Of a DNA stretch of 64,000 nt, positions 19,202-28,046 are shown in pieces. The notes beneath the pieces were generated by a model, which saw only the letters and a list, made by a program, of their open reading frames with translations, ran no database searches and was not told the DNA's origin. The DNA is from Betaproteobacteria bacterium (GTDB lineage Bacteria > Pseudomonadota > Gammaproteobacteria > Burkholderiales > SG8-41): positions 1-64,000 of the forward strand of contig JAQGMI010000125.1 of the NCBI GenBank assembly GCA_028292435.1, in the 5' to 3' direction. A program made the position numbers and the translations under genes. Numbering within the stretch: position 1 is the stretch's first letter; each line of letters opens with the position of its first letter.

Positions 19202-19726
19202 ATGGCAAAACTCCAGGCAAACAGGATGGCCGGCGGCGAAGAACGTGGCGACGGCCTGCGTGAAAAAATGATCGCGATCAACCGCGTCACCAAAGTGGTG
19301 AAGGGCGGCCGGGTCATGGGTTTCGCTGCATTGGTCGTGGTTGGCGACGGCGATGGCCGCGTCGGCATGGGCAAAGGCAAAGCGCGCGAAGTGCCGATTT
19401 CGGTGCAGAAAGCGATGGATGAAGCGCGCCGCAAGCTGGTCAAAATCAATTTGAAGAACGGCACGCTGCATCACGCAGTCATCGGCCGCCACGGTTCGGC
19501 GCGCGTCTACATGCAGCCGGCTTCGGACGGCACGGGCATTATCGCGGGCGGTCCGATGCGCGCGATTTTTGAAGTGATGGGTGTGACCAACGTGCTGGCC
19601 AAGATCGTCGGCTCGACCAATCCGTATAACGTCGTGCGTGCGACCTTGAACGGTCTGCAGGCAATGAACTCGCCGGCGGACATTGCCGCCAAGCGCGGCA
19701 AGTCGGTCGAAGAGATTGCGGGATAA
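19202..19726 (+). CDS. rpsE: 30S ribosomal protein uS5
   Basis: uS5 contributes to the mRNA entry channel and decoding accuracy. The 174-residue product includes the double-stranded-RNA-binding-like segment [20 protein letters not shown] and [20 protein letters not shown]. The start [20 protein letters not shown] follows the betaproteobacterial pattern. Two bases separate it from rpmD. Confidence 0.98.
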   Translation: MAKLQANRMAGGEERGDGLREKMIAINRVTKVVKGGRVMGFAALVVVGDGDGRVGMGKGKAREVPISVQKAMDEARRKLVKINLKNGTLHHAVIGRHGSARVYMQPASDGTGIIAGGPMRAIFEVMGVTNVLAKIVGSTNPYNVVRATLNGLQAMNSPADIAAKRGKSVEEIAG

Positions 19727-19728
19727 CC

Positions 19729-19926
19729 ATGGCCAAAGCTAAACAGTCGGGCAAGACCATTAAAGTAACGCTCGTCCGCAGCCTGATCGGCACGATGGAA
19801 TCGCATCGCGCAACCGTGCGCGGGCTGGGCCTGCGCCGCATCAACTCGACGTCGGAAGTCATCGACACACCGGCAAATCGCGGCATGATCAACAAAGTCA
19901 GCTATCTCGTGAAGAGCGAGGGATAA
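19729..19926 (+). CDS. rpmD: 50S ribosomal protein uL30
   Basis: uL30 is a small 50S protein. The 65-residue product has the family pattern [20 protein letters not shown], then [20 protein letters not shown], and ends [12 protein letters not shown]. It lies 2 nt after rpsE and 4 nt before rplO. Confidence 0.97.
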   Translation: MAKAKQSGKTIKVTLVRSLIGTMESHRATVRGLGLRRINSTSEVIDTPANRGMINKVSYLVKSEG

Positions 19927-19930
19927 CGCA

Positions 19931-20659
19931 ATGCATCTCAATACAATTAAACCTGCCGCCGGCGCCAAGCACGCGAAGCGCCGTGTCGGTCGCGGCATTG
20001 GCAGCGGGCTCGGCAAAACAGCGGGCCGCGGGCACAAAGGTCAAAGCTCGCGCGCGGGTGGCTATCACAAGGTCGGCTTCGAAGGCGGGCAGATGCCGCT
20101 GCAGCGTCGCTTGCCGAAGCGCGGCTTTAATTCACCAACGCGCGGCGACACCGCTGAAGTCCGGTTGTCGGATTTAAACCGTCTGACCGCCGATAAGATC
20201 GACATTCTGGTGTTGAAAGACGCCGGCATCGTGCCGATACACGCATTGACGGCCAAGGTTATCGTGTCAGGTGAATTGAAACGCAAAGTAATCTTGCATG
20301 GCTTGCTTGCATCGGCCGGTGCACGCAAAGCGGTCGAAGCGGCTGGCGGCAAATTCGAAATGCCCGATAGCACTGGCGGCAAGCCGGTGAAAGAAGGCAA
20401 GAAAGTCGCGCGCAAAGCTGAGGCTATCGTTCGCGCTGAAGCTCGCGCCAAGACGAATGCCGCCTCGATCGCCGAAGAAAATGCCAAGGCCGCAGTCGAT
20501 GCCGAAGCGAAAGCCGGCGAGAAGAGCAAGGCCAAAGCAGACGCTAAAGCGAAAGCCGAGGCTAAGGCGGAAGCGAAGGCGGCGCCCACGACCGACGCCA
20601 ATGCCAAAGCCAAAAGCGCCAAGGACAAACCCACCGCCAAGAAAAAGAAGGGTGAGTAA
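19931..20659 (+). CDS. rplO: 50S ribosomal protein uL15 with long Ala/Lys-rich C-terminal extension
   Basis: uL15 is a 50S assembly protein. The first ~145 residues are standard ([60 protein letters not shown]). The family usually ends there, but this protein runs to 242 residues. The extra ~95 residues are almost only Ala, Lys, Glu, Asp and Thr with heptad-like AKA/AEA repeats, probably a charged helix or disordered tail. There is no frameshift: the frame stays open to a normal TAA 2 nt before secY. Function of the tail unknown. Confidence 0.95.
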   Translation: MHLNTIKPAAGAKHAKRRVGRGIGSGLGKTAGRGHKGQSSRAGGYHKVGFEGGQMPLQRRLPKRGFNSPTRGDTAEVRLSDLNRLTADKIDILVLKDAGIVPIHALTAKVIVSGELKRKVILHGLLASAGARKAVEAAGGKFEMPDSTGGKPVKEGKKVARKAEAIVRAEARAKTNAASIAEENAKAAVDAEAKAGEKSKAKADAKAKAEAKAEAKAAPTTDANAKAKSAKDKPTAKKKKGE

Positions 20660-20661
20660 GG

Positions 20662-21990
20662 TTGGCTAATCAGGATTCCAGATTAAGCATGCAGGGCAAG
20701 ATGGGCGACCTTAACCGTCGCCTGTTGTTCTTGCTGGGCGCGCTGATCGTCTATCGCATCGGCGCGCACATACCCGTGCCCGGCATAGACCCGGTCGCGC
20801 TTGCAGAGCTTTTCAAGTCCCAAAAGGGCGGAATTCTCGACATGTTCAACATGTTTTCGGGCGGCGCGCTGTCGCGCTTCACGATACTTGCACTGGGCAT
20901 CATGCCGTATATCTCGGCCTCCATCATCATGCAGTTGATGACGGTCGTGTCGCCAACGCTCGAAGCGCTCAAGAAAGAAGGCGAGTCCGGCCGCCGCAAG
21001 ATCACGCAGTACACGCGCTACGGCACCGCGGCACTTGCCTTGTTCCAGGGCATGGGCATCGCCATCGCACTCGAATCGCAGCGCTCGCTAGTGCTCGAGC
21101 CGGGTCTCGCCTTCCGCCTGACCACCATGATCACACTGGTGACCGGCACCATGTTCCTGATGTGGCTCGGCGAACAGATCACCGAGCGCGGCATCGGCAA
21201 CGGCATTTCGCTGATTATTTTCGCGGGTATCGCGGCCGGATTACCTACCGCGATGGTCAACACGCTTGAACTGCAGCGCCAGGGTTCGATTTCCATTCTC
21301 GCGGTGATTGTCATCGTCGGCCTGGTGGCGGGCGTTACTGCATTGGTGTGTTTCGTCGAGCGCGGTCAGCGCCGCATTTTGGTGAATTACGCAAAGCGCC
21401 AGGTCGGCCGCAAGGTCTATGGCGGGCAATCGTCGCACCTGCCGTTGAAGCTCAACATGTCGGGCGTGATCCCGCCGATTTTTGCGTCGAGCATTATTCT
21501 GTTCCCGGCTACGCTCGCGGGTTGGTTCGGCCAGAGCGAGAACATGCGTTGGCTGTCGAATATTGCTTCGACGCTTCATCCGGGCGAACCGGTCTATGTG
21601 CTGCTGTATTCGGCCGCGATCGTGTTCTTCTGCTTTTTCTATGCGGCGCTCATGTTCAATCCAAAAGAGACCGCCGATAATCTCAAGAAAAGCGGCGCGT
21701 TCGTTCCCGGCATCCGTCCCGGCGACCAGACTGCGCGCTACATCGAAAAGATCATGCTGCGCCTAACGCTGGTCGGCTCGGTTTACGTGACGCTGGTGTG
21801 CCTCTTGCCCGAATTTTTGATTGTGTGGAAGAAGGTGCCGTTCTATTTCGGCGGCACGAGCCTCTTGATTATCGTGGTGGTCACGATGGACTTTATGGCG
21901 CAGGTCCAGGCCTACGCGATGAGCCACCAGTATGAAAGTTTGCTGAAAAAAGCCAATTTCAAGGGCGGCGGCGTGTTTCCGACTCGTTAA
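20662..21990 (+). CDS. secY: Protein translocase subunit SecY
   Basis: SecY is the channel of the Sec translocon in the inner membrane. The 442-residue protein has ten hydrophobic segments and the signatures [20 protein letters not shown] and the cytosolic loop [20 protein letters not shown] take the TTG at 20662 ([17 protein letters not shown]) as start, since betaproteobacterial SecY has about that many residues before the first helix; the ATG at 20689 is the alternative. Its stop overlaps infA by one base. Confidence 0.97.
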   Translation: MANQDSRLSMQGKMGDLNRRLLFLLGALIVYRIGAHIPVPGIDPVALAELFKSQKGGILDMFNMFSGGALSRFTILALGIMPYISASIIMQLMTVVSPTLEALKKEGESGRRKITQYTRYGTAALALFQGMGIAIALESQRSLVLEPGLAFRLTTMITLVTGTMFLMWLGEQITERGIGNGISLIIFAGIAAGLPTAMVNTLELQRQGSISILAVIVIVGLVAGVTALVCFVERGQRRILVNYAKRQVGRKVYGGQSSHLPLKLNMSGVIPPIFASSIILFPATLAGWFGQSENMRWLSNIASTLHPGEPVYVLLYSAAIVFFCFFYAALMFNPKETADNLKKSGAFVPGIRPGDQTARYIEKIMLRLTLVGSVYVTLVCLLPEFLIVWKKVPFYFGGTSLLIIVVVTMDFMAQVQAYAMSHQYESLLKKANFKGGGVFPTR

Positions 21991-22208
21991 TGGCGAAAGA
22001 AGAAACCATTGAAATGCAGGGGACGATCGTTGAGACCCTGCCTAACGCAACATTCCGGGTAAAGCTGGAAAACGGCCATACAGTGCTTGGCCATATTTCC
22101 GGCAAGATGCGCATGCACTACATTCGCATCCTCCCCGGCGATAAGGTCACGGTGGAAGTCTCGCCGTACGATTTGACGCGGTGCCGGATTACTTTCCGCG
22201 CCAAGTAG
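21990..22208 (+). CDS. infA: Translation initiation factor IF-1
   Basis: IF-1 occupies the A site during initiation. The 72-residue OB-fold protein begins [20 protein letters not shown] and contains [20 protein letters not shown]. Its ATG shares the last base of the secY TAA (TAATG), so the two are translationally coupled. The gene lies between secY and rpmJ, as in many proteobacteria outside the enterics. Confidence 0.98.
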   Translation: MAKEETIEMQGTIVETLPNATFRVKLENGHTVLGHISGKMRMHYIRILPGDKVTVEVSPYDLTRCRITFRAK

Positions 22209-22236
22209 GAATAGTTAAGGGATCAAGGAGCGAAAC

Positions 22237-22350
22237 ATGAAAGTATTGGCGTCCGTTAAGAAAATTTGCCGCAACTGCAAAATTATCCGCAGGAAGCGCG
22301 TGGTGCGCGTGATCTGCAAGGATCCGCGCCATAAACAGCGCCAGGGATGA
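22237..22350 (+). CDS. rpmJ: 50S ribosomal protein bL36 (zinc form)
   Basis: bL36 is a 37-residue zinc protein of the 50S subunit. The sequence begins [20 protein letters not shown] and carries the complete Cys-Cys-Cys-His ligand set (Cys11, Cys14, Cys27, His32), so it is the zinc-binding type. An AAGGAG stands 7 nt before the ATG. It is the last gene of the spc block. Confidence 0.98.
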   Translation: MKVLASVKKICRNCKIIRRKRVVRVICKDPRHKQRQG

Positions 22351-22393
22351 TCGGCCTAAATGTGGAACGTCAGGGTCTATGCGTAACAACGCA

Positions 22394-22422
22394 TTTACTG
22401 ATGCGAATTAACAGGTTATAAT
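22394..22422 (+). promoter_or_regulatory. rpsM: Probable promoter of the alpha block
   Basis: A perfect TATAAT (22417-22422) is preceded at 17 nt by TTTACT (22394-22399), which matches the -35 consensus at four of six bases. It lies 54 nt before rpsM in the 126-nt rpmJ-rpsM gap. This fits a separate start for rpsM-rpsK-rpsD-rpoA-rplQ. Confidence 0.65.
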
Positions 22423-22476
22423 CGCCGGCTTTCGAATTTTCGGCACTTTTTTAGAGTTTATTGGGATAGAAAACAT

Positions 22477-22854
22477 ATGGCCCGTATTGGTGGCGTAAAC
22501 ATTCCGAATCATCAGCACGCGGAAATCGCGTTGACCGCTATCTATGGCGTTGGCCGTAGCCGCGCGCGCGCGATTTGCACCGCGGCCGGTATTCAGCACA
22601 CGACGAAGATGAAAGACCTGTCGGACACCGACATGGAAAAGCTGCGCGACCAGGTTTCGAAGTTCGCGATTGAAGGCGATCTGCGGCGCGAAGTCTCGAT
22701 GAACATCAAGCGCTTGATGGATCTCGGCACCTGGCGCGGTTTGCGTCATCGCCGCGGTCTGCCGGTGCGCGGCCAGCGCACGCGCACGAATGCGCGCACG
22801 CGCAAGGGTCCGCGTAAGTCAGCGGTCAAGCTCCAAAAAGCCGTTACGGCCTGA
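22477..22854 (+). CDS. rpsM: 30S ribosomal protein uS13
   Basis: uS13 forms bridges to the 50S subunit and contacts tRNA. The 125-residue protein begins [20 protein letters not shown] and ends with the basic tail [20 protein letters not shown]. The conserved [20 protein letters not shown] is present. First gene of the alpha block. Confidence 0.98.
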   Translation: MARIGGVNIPNHQHAEIALTAIYGVGRSRARAICTAAGIQHTTKMKDLSDTDMEKLRDQVSKFAIEGDLRREVSMNIKRLMDLGTWRGLRHRRGLPVRGQRTRTNARTRKGPRKSAVKLQKAVTA

Positions 22855-22886
22855 TCGACACAGTTTAATAGCGGAAAGCATATTCA

Positions 22887-23276
22887 ATGGCAAAGGCAAA
22901 CACACGGGTTCGCAAGAAGGTCAAAAAGAATGTCGCGGAAGGCATCGTGCACATTCATGCGTCCTTCAACAACACCGTCATCACCATCACCGATCGCCAG
23001 GGCAATGCGTTGTCATGGGCAACGAGCGGCTCGGCCGGCTTCAAAGGTTCGCGCAAGTCCACCCCGTTCGCGGCGCAGATTGCCGGCGAACACGCGGGCA
23101 AGCTCGCGCAGGAATGCGGGGTCAAGAATCTCGAAGTCCGCATCAAGGGCCCGGGTCCCGGTCGTGAATCCGCCATGCGTGCATTGAATGCGCTTGGCTT
23201 CAAGATCACCAGCATCGCCGACGTCACGCCCGTCCCGCACAACGGATGCCGCGCGCCGAAGCGGCGTCGCATCTAA
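22887..23276 (+). CDS. rpsK: 30S ribosomal protein uS11
   Basis: uS11 lies on the 30S platform near the E site. The 129-residue product has [20 protein letters not shown], the [13 protein letters not shown] block and the invariant end [17 protein letters not shown]. It lies 32 nt after rpsM. Confidence 0.98.
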   Translation: MAKANTRVRKKVKKNVAEGIVHIHASFNNTVITITDRQGNALSWATSGSAGFKGSRKSTPFAAQIAGEHAGKLAQECGVKNLEVRIKGPGPGRESAMRALNALGFKITSIADVTPVPHNGCRAPKRRRI

Positions 23277-23288
23277 GGAGAACGGGCT

Positions 23289-23915
23289 GTGGCCAGAAAT
23301 CTAGACGCAAAATGCCGTCAGTGCCGCCGCGAGGGCGAGAAGCTGTTCCTCAAAGGCGACAAGTGCTTTACTGACAAGTGCGCTATCGAGCGCCGCAATT
23401 ATCCGCCGGGCCAGCACGGCCAGAAAAACAGCCGGCTGTCGGGCTATGGCGTGCAGCTGCGCGAGAAGCAGAAGCTGCGCCGTATTTACGGTTTGCTTGA
23501 AAAGCAGTTTCGCAATATGTACAAGATTGCGTCGCAGAAAAAAGGCATTACCGGCGAAGCGCTGCTGCAGATGCTCGAATCGCGTCTCGACAACATTACG
23601 TACAAAATGGGCTTCGGCGTGTCGCGCGCTGAAGCGCGCCAGATCGTGCGCCATAACGGCATTCTCGTGAATGGCAAGCGCGTCAACATTCCGTCGTATC
23701 AGTTGCGTCCGGGTGATTCGGTTGAAGTCGCCGCTAAAGCCAAAGAGCATCTGCGCATCAAGGCAGCGCTCGAAACGACCTCGGGTCGCGGCTATCCCGA
23801 ATGGCTCGAAGTCGATACGGCCGCGTTTAAAGGCACGTTCAAATCAGTGCCCCAACGCAGCGACCTGCCGTCAACCATCAATGAATCGCTGGTGGTCGAG
23901 CTTTACTCGAAATAA
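23289..23915 (+). CDS. rpsD: 30S ribosomal protein uS4, four-cysteine zinc form
   Basis: uS4 initiates 30S assembly and represses the alpha operon in E. coli. It starts from GTG ([20 protein letters not shown]) with AAGGAG upstream, and is 208 residues. Cys9, Cys12, Cys26 and Cys31 form the complete zinc-finger set known from Thermus uS4. The betaproteobacterial sequences I recall (Neisseria, Bordetella) lack at least two of these. The S4 RNA-binding domain ([20 protein letters not shown]) is normal. Confidence 0.97.
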   Translation: MARNLDAKCRQCRREGEKLFLKGDKCFTDKCAIERRNYPPGQHGQKNSRLSGYGVQLREKQKLRRIYGLLEKQFRNMYKIASQKKGITGEALLQMLESRLDNITYKMGFGVSRAEARQIVRHNGILVNGKRVNIPSYQLRPGDSVEVAAKAKEHLRIKAALETTSGRGYPEWLEVDTAAFKGTFKSVPQRSDLPSTINESLVVELYSK

Positions 23916-23923
23916 GGATTGTA

Positions 23924-23954
23924 GGATCGAGAGGGCAATGCTCTCTCGAGATCC
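23924..23954 (+). promoter_or_regulatory. rpoA leader hairpin 1
   Basis: GGATC (23924-23928) pairs with GATCC (23950-23954), continued inside by GAGAG with CTCTC around a short loop. It starts 8 nt after the rpsD stop. With the second hairpin it fills most of the 110-nt rpsD-rpoA gap. Function not known. Confidence 0.45.
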
Positions 23955-23977
23955 CCTGAACCAGGGAAGCGTTAATT

Positions 23978-24003
23978 GGAAGAAACACTGCATCAGTGCT
24001 TCC
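23978..24003 (+). promoter_or_regulatory. rpoA leader hairpin 2
   Basis: GGAAG (23978-23982) pairs with CTTCC (23999-24003), and CACTG (23986-23990) with CAGTG (23994-23998) around a CAT loop; AAA forms a bulge. It lies 22 nt before the rpoA ATG, just upstream of the AGAGGAA ribosome-binding area. Confidence 0.45.
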
Positions 24004-24025
24004 ATAATCGTTAGAGGAATAAGCC

Positions 24026-25021
24026 ATGCCCAGCAGCACTTTTCTCAAGCCCCGCATCATCGACGTGCAAAACATTTCGCCGTTCCACGCCAAAGTCACG
24101 ATGGAACCCTTCGAGCGCGGCTATGGCCACACGCTCGGCAATGCGCTGCGCCGCATTCTGCTGTCGTCCATGCCCGGATTTGCCGCCACCGAAGTCAAGA
24201 TGAATGGCGTGCTTCATGAGTACTCGACCATCGACGGCGTGCAGGAAGACGTTGTCGACATCCTGTTAAACCTCAAAGGCATCGTGCTGAAACTGCACAA
24301 CCGCGAAGAAGCCGAGTTGACGCTCAAGAAGCAGGGCGAAGGCGTGGTAACTGCGGGCGACATCGAGCCGATGCACGACGTCGAAATCGTCAATCCCGAT
24401 CATGTGATCGCGCATTTGACGGCTGGCGGCAAGCTCGACATGCAGATCAAAGTTGAACACGGCCGCGGCTATGTGCCGGGCGCAGTGCGCACAAGCCGTG
24501 GCGAGCAGATTGAAGGCGCAGTCAGCCGCGCAGTCGGCAGCATCGTGCTGGACGCGTCATACAGCCCGGTCCGCCGAGTGAGCTATCAGGTTGACTCGGC
24601 GCGCGTCGAACAGCGCACCGACCTGGACAAGCTGATCATCGACATCGAAACCAACGGCGCGATCGAGCCGGAAGAAGCGATTCGCTATGCGGCGCGCATC
24701 CTCGTCGATCAACTCGTGGTGTTCGCTGACCTGAAGGGCACGCCGGTGCAGATCGAAACGCCGAAGGCCCAGCAGATCGATCCGATCCTGTTGCGTCCGG
24801 TCGACGATCTCGAACTGACCGTGCGTTCGGCCAATTGCCTGAAGGCCGAAAACATTTATTACATCGGCGACCTGATTCAGCGCACCGAAACCGAACTGTT
24901 GAAGACCCCGAACCTCGGCCGCAAATCGTTGAACGAGATCAAAGAAGTGCTCGCGTCACGCGGACTGACCCTCGGCATGCGGCTGGAAAACTGGCCGCCG
25001 GTCGGGCTCGAAAAGGTATAA
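24026..25021 (+). CDS. rpoA: RNA polymerase alpha subunit
   Basis: The alpha subunit dimerises to start RNA polymerase assembly and its C-terminal domain binds UP elements and activators. The 331-residue protein has the N-terminal domain ([20 protein letters not shown]) and, after a linker near residue 235-250, the C-terminal domain with [20 protein letters not shown] and [18 protein letters not shown]. Length is normal. It stands between rpsD and rplQ as in other proteobacteria. Confidence 0.99.
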   Translation: MPSSTFLKPRIIDVQNISPFHAKVTMEPFERGYGHTLGNALRRILLSSMPGFAATEVKMNGVLHEYSTIDGVQEDVVDILLNLKGIVLKLHNREEAELTLKKQGEGVVTAGDIEPMHDVEIVNPDHVIAHLTAGGKLDMQIKVEHGRGYVPGAVRTSRGEQIEGAVSRAVGSIVLDASYSPVRRVSYQVDSARVEQRTDLDKLIIDIETNGAIEPEEAIRYAARILVDQLVVFADLKGTPVQIETPKAQQIDPILLRPVDDLELTVRSANCLKAENIYYIGDLIQRTETELLKTPNLGRKSLNEIKEVLASRGLTLGMRLENWPPVGLEKV

Positions 25022-25034
25022 CAAAGGATTAATC

Positions 25035-25439
25035 ATGCGTCACCGTCTCGGCTTACGAAAACTCAACCGCACGAGCAGCCATCGCCTGGCGATGCTGCGC
25101 AACATGACCGTGTCGCTGCTCAAGCACGAAGTCATCAAAACCACTTTGCCCAAGGCAAAGGAATTGCGCCGCGTCGTCGAACCGATCCTGACGCTCGGCA
25201 AATCGCCGTCACTCGCCAATCGCCGCCTCGCGTTCGATCGGTTGCGTGATCGCGACATGGTCACCAAGCTGTTCGGCGAACTCGGCCCGCGCTATGCCGC
25301 CCGTAACGGCGGTTATCTCCGCATTCTGAAATTTGGATTTCGCAAGGGGGACAATGCACCCATGGCGGTCGTTGAACTGATTGACCGTCCTGAGGTGACA
25401 GAGGATAAGAAAGAAGAAGCGCCTGCCAAGGCGGCATAA
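25035..25439 (+). CDS. rplQ: 50S ribosomal protein bL17
   Basis: bL17 lies near the tunnel exit. The product begins [20 protein letters not shown] and has [20 protein letters not shown]. At 134 residues it is slightly longer than the 127 of E. coli owing to an acidic/Lys/Ala end ([13 protein letters not shown]). It closes the superoperon; an intrinsic terminator follows 19 nt later. Confidence 0.98.
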   Translation: MRHRLGLRKLNRTSSHRLAMLRNMTVSLLKHEVIKTTLPKAKELRRVVEPILTLGKSPSLANRRLAFDRLRDRDMVTKLFGELGPRYAARNGGYLRILKFGFRKGDNAPMAVVELIDRPEVTEDKKEEAPAKAA

Positions 25440-25458
25440 TAAAAAAGCGTAATACTTG

Positions 25459-25490
25459 AAAAGCCGGCCTTGCGCCGGCTTTTTTCTTTT
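25459..25490 (+). terminator. Intrinsic terminator of the ribosomal superoperon
   Basis: AAAAGCCGGC (25459-25468) and GCCGGCTTTT (25474-25483) form a perfect 10-bp stem around a 5-nt loop. The T-rich tract TTTTTTTCTTTT follows on from the stem. It lies directly after rplQ. Confidence 0.9.
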
Positions 25491-25535
25491 CCGGCGTCTT
25501 TTTTCTTGTACGAAACTCCCGGTTTACAATGCCGC

Positions 25536-26225
25536 ATGCTCAATGAACTTGAATTGACCGGGCGCGCGAATACGCATGTCGTGCAGCGTGACGATCTCGG
25601 CGCCGCAATTCATCGCGACGCGATCGAACCGTTCCTCGCGTTGAAGGCGGCGGCCGCTGACGCGGGCATCGATTTGGAAATCGCGAGCGGGTTCCGTGAT
25701 TTCGGCGCCCAGCAGCGCATCTGGAACCTCAAATATCGCGGCGAGCGTCCGCTGTACGATGCTGACGGCAATGTACGCGATCACGCCAGTCTTGGCCCCG
25801 ACGAACTTATCGCAAGCATCCTTTGCTGGAGCGCGCTGCCTGGCGCGAGCCGCCATCACTGGGGCACCGATATCGACGTCGTCGATCGCGCCGCGATGCC
25901 GGAAGGTTATCGTTACCGGCTGGTGCCGGAAGAATACGCGCCGGGCGGTGTTTTTCACCCGCTCAACGCATGGCTCGCCGGGAATAGCGAGCGCTTTGGC
26001 TTTTATCGGCCTTACGCCGAATATCGCGGTGGCGTGCATCCGGAGCCGTGGCATCTCAGCTACGCGCCCGTCTCGACAATGGCGCTGCAAATGCTCACGC
26101 CCGAACTGATAGCGGCGACCGTGAGCGGCAGTGAAGTGCTGGGCAAAGACGACGTGCTCGCGAGACTTCCGGACATCTATCGCACCTACGTAATGAATAT
26201 CGAGTCACCGCCGGCGATGACGTAA
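25536..26225 (+). CDS. M15-family D-alanyl-D-alanine carboxypeptidase-like protein
   Basis: Zinc peptidase of the VanY/DdcY type, which trims the terminal D-Ala of peptidoglycan stem peptides. From the ATG at 25536 the product is 229 residues. The motif SRHHWGTDIDVV gives zinc ligands His107 and Asp114, and EPWH gives the catalytic Glu170 and third ligand His173. An earlier in-frame ATG at 25470 lies inside the rplQ terminator and is rejected. No obvious signal peptide is seen, so periplasmic export is unproven. Confidence 0.85.
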   Translation: MLNELELTGRANTHVVQRDDLGAAIHRDAIEPFLALKAAAADAGIDLEIASGFRDFGAQQRIWNLKYRGERPLYDADGNVRDHASLGPDELIASILCWSALPGASRHHWGTDIDVVDRAAMPEGYRYRLVPEEYAPGGVFHPLNAWLAGNSERFGFYRPYAEYRGGVHPEPWHLSYAPVSTMALQMLTPELIAATVSGSEVLGKDDVLARLPDIYRTYVMNIESPPAMT

Positions 26226-26241
26226 TCCCGGGCAGGTGGCC

Positions 26242-26973
26242 ATGAATATTTTTCTGTTTACTGATTATGGCGCGGCCGATATGTATGTGGGCCAGGTCAA
26301 AGCGGTGTTGGCAGTGCACGCACCCGGCGTCGATGTAATCGATCTCCTGCACGAGGCGCCCGAATTTAATGCGAAAGCGAGCGCACATTTACTCGCGGCG
26401 CTGGCAATGCAAATTCCGCCCGGCAGTGTCACCTTGGCGGTCGTGGATCCGGGCGTCGGTGGCGAGCGCGATGCCGTCGTGGTCGAAGTCGATGGCCGCT
26501 GGCTCGTTGGGCCCGACAATGGCTTGCTGTCGGTCGTCACGGCGCGCGGTTCGAACTCCGCAGTGTGGCGCATCACTTGGGCGCCCGACGGCATGCCGCC
26601 CTCATTTCACGGACGCGATCTGTTCGCACCGATCGTGGCGGCAATTGTGCGCGGTGAATTTCCCGCGGCAAAAGCGGTGCAGGCCGGGCGGTTGCAGATC
26701 GAGTTCGGCGCGTCCGATCTGGCAGAAATTATTTATGTGGATCACTACGGCAATGCGCTTACTGGCGTGCGCGCGCAGTCGGTGTCTCGCGACACGCGCA
26801 TCGTCGCCGCAGGCGTAACGCTTCAATACGCACGCGTGTTCAGCGCAGTCCCCGCGGGCGCAACGTTCTGGTATGAAAACAGCATCGGCTTGATCGAGAT
26901 TGCTGCAAATGCGTGCAATGCGGCCGCCAGCTTAAAGCTCGCGGTGGGCCAGGGTATCGCGTACGCTGCATAG
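26242..26973 (+). CDS. SAM hydroxide adenosyltransferase (DUF62 / SAM hydrolase)
   Basis: Members of this family cleave S-adenosylmethionine with water to adenosine and methionine and are related to fluorinase and chlorinase. The 243-residue product starts MNIFLFTDYGAADMYVGQVK and carries VVDPGVGGER and FHGRDLFAP. These give the triad Asp69, Arg76 and His123, equivalent to the Asp-Arg-His described for the archaeal enzyme. I see no halogenase-type insertion. An in-frame GTG lies two codons upstream. The substrate is inferred from family membership. Confidence 0.85.
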   Translation: MNIFLFTDYGAADMYVGQVKAVLAVHAPGVDVIDLLHEAPEFNAKASAHLLAALAMQIPPGSVTLAVVDPGVGGERDAVVVEVDGRWLVGPDNGLLSVVTARGSNSAVWRITWAPDGMPPSFHGRDLFAPIVAAIVRGEFPAAKAVQAGRLQIEFGASDLAEIIYVDHYGNALTGVRAQSVSRDTRIVAAGVTLQYARVFSAVPAGATFWYENSIGLIEIAANACNAAASLKLAVGQGIAYAA

Positions 26974-26979
26974 CATCGC

Positions 26980-27007
26980 TTGCCGCTTAAATGCTTCTTG
27001 CTATACT
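26980..27007 (+). promoter_or_regulatory. Probable promoter before the oxidoreductase gene
   Basis: TTGCCG (26980-26985) and TATACT (27002-27007) are separated by 16 nt, 32 nt before the TTG start of the downstream gene. Both hexamers match the consensus at four or five positions. Confidence 0.5.
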
Positions 27008-27038
27008 CGACGGCAACGTTATTTGAACGGAGCAACAT

Positions 27039-28043
27039 TTGCCGCAAGCTGAAAATCCCGTCCAGTGGGGTGTAATCGGATTGGGCGGCGTGGTCGAGCA
27101 GCAGATTGCGCCGGCCATCGTTGGTTCCGCTCATTCCACGCTCGTTGCCTGCACCGGCAGCACGCCGGAAAAATCCCGCGCTTTCGCGCAGAAATACAGC
27201 GTCGAGCACTGTTACAACAGCATTGAAGAGCTCGCTTCGGCGAAGGAAGTAGAGGCGATCTTCATTGCGACGCCGAATGCCGACCATCACCGCATGGTGC
27301 TTGCTGCCGCGCGTGCGCGTAAACATGTTCTCTGTGAAAAACCGCTCGCGTTATCAGCCGATCACGGTCGCGAAATGATCGAGGTCTGCCGTGAGGCGGG
27401 CGTCATTTTTCGGGTTGCGTTCCAGATCCGGTTAGAAGAAATCCTGATCCGGGCGCGCGAAGTGGTGCGCTCGGGCATGCTCGGCGAACTGCGTTCCGTC
27501 CTGTTCGAGCGCATCGCGCCGCTGCGGCAACACGGCGCCTGGCGCGACGATCCGCGGCAGGGCGGCGTGCTGTTCGACGTAGCAGTGCATCTGTTCGATC
27601 AGGTGAAGTGGCTGACCGGCATGGATATCGGCGAAGTCTCAGCGTATTCGCATCCCGACCGGCGGCTCGGCGCGGCTGACAGCACTATTGCGATTCTCGG
27701 CACGCTCGGCGACGGTTGTCACGTGGTCGTGCGTGCCAGCCGCGAAATCGCTCACGCCGGCAATGATTTGCGTATCCAGGGTAGCAAAGGCATGTTGACG
27801 ACGTCGGCTTTGCGCTGGGCGGATGAACACGTGCTCCAGATTAAGACCGACGCCGGCCTGGTCGAAGAGCGGTTCGCGGCGACCGCGATCTATAAACGTC
27901 AGATGGAGGCATTCGCCCTCGAGGTGAGAGGCGGCGCCGGCGTGCTCGCTTCAGGTGAGGATGGCCTGCGCGCCATCCGCATCGCAAGCGCGGTGCTTGA
28001 ATCCATCGAGACCCGGCGTTCAGTCGCCGTGCCGCTGGCCTGA
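27039..28043 (+). CDS. Gfo/Idh/MocA-family NAD(P)-dependent oxidoreductase
   Basis: A dehydrogenase of the glucose-fructose oxidoreductase / inositol dehydrogenase family; the substrate cannot be told. The N-terminal Rossmann motif is VIGLGGVV and the diagnostic CEKPLAL, whose Lys is catalytic, lies near residue 105. The product is 334 residues. I take the TTG at 27039 as start because ACGGAG stands 7 nt before it. No signal sequence. It is followed 3 nt later by the DUF488 gene, probably in one transcript. Confidence 0.88.
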   Translation: MPQAENPVQWGVIGLGGVVEQQIAPAIVGSAHSTLVACTGSTPEKSRAFAQKYSVEHCYNSIEELASAKEVEAIFIATPNADHHRMVLAAARARKHVLCEKPLALSADHGREMIEVCREAGVIFRVAFQIRLEEILIRAREVVRSGMLGELRSVLFERIAPLRQHGAWRDDPRQGGVLFDVAVHLFDQVKWLTGMDIGEVSAYSHPDRRLGAADSTIAILGTLGDGCHVVVRASREIAHAGNDLRIQGSKGMLTTSALRWADEHVLQIKTDAGLVEERFAATAIYKRQMEAFALEVRGGAGVLASGEDGLRAIRIASAVLESIETRRSVAVPLA

Positions 28044-28046
28044 CAC

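Noticed and set aside
20065..20640. 191-codon antisense frame opposite rplO
   Set aside because: Produced by the low-complexity Ala/Lys codons of the uL15 tail; the sequence is an Ala/Ser run without a recognisable fold.
25470..25535. Upstream ATG of the M15 peptidase gene
   Set aside because: It falls within the stem of the rplQ terminator and gives a poorly conserved N terminus; ATG 25536 fits better.
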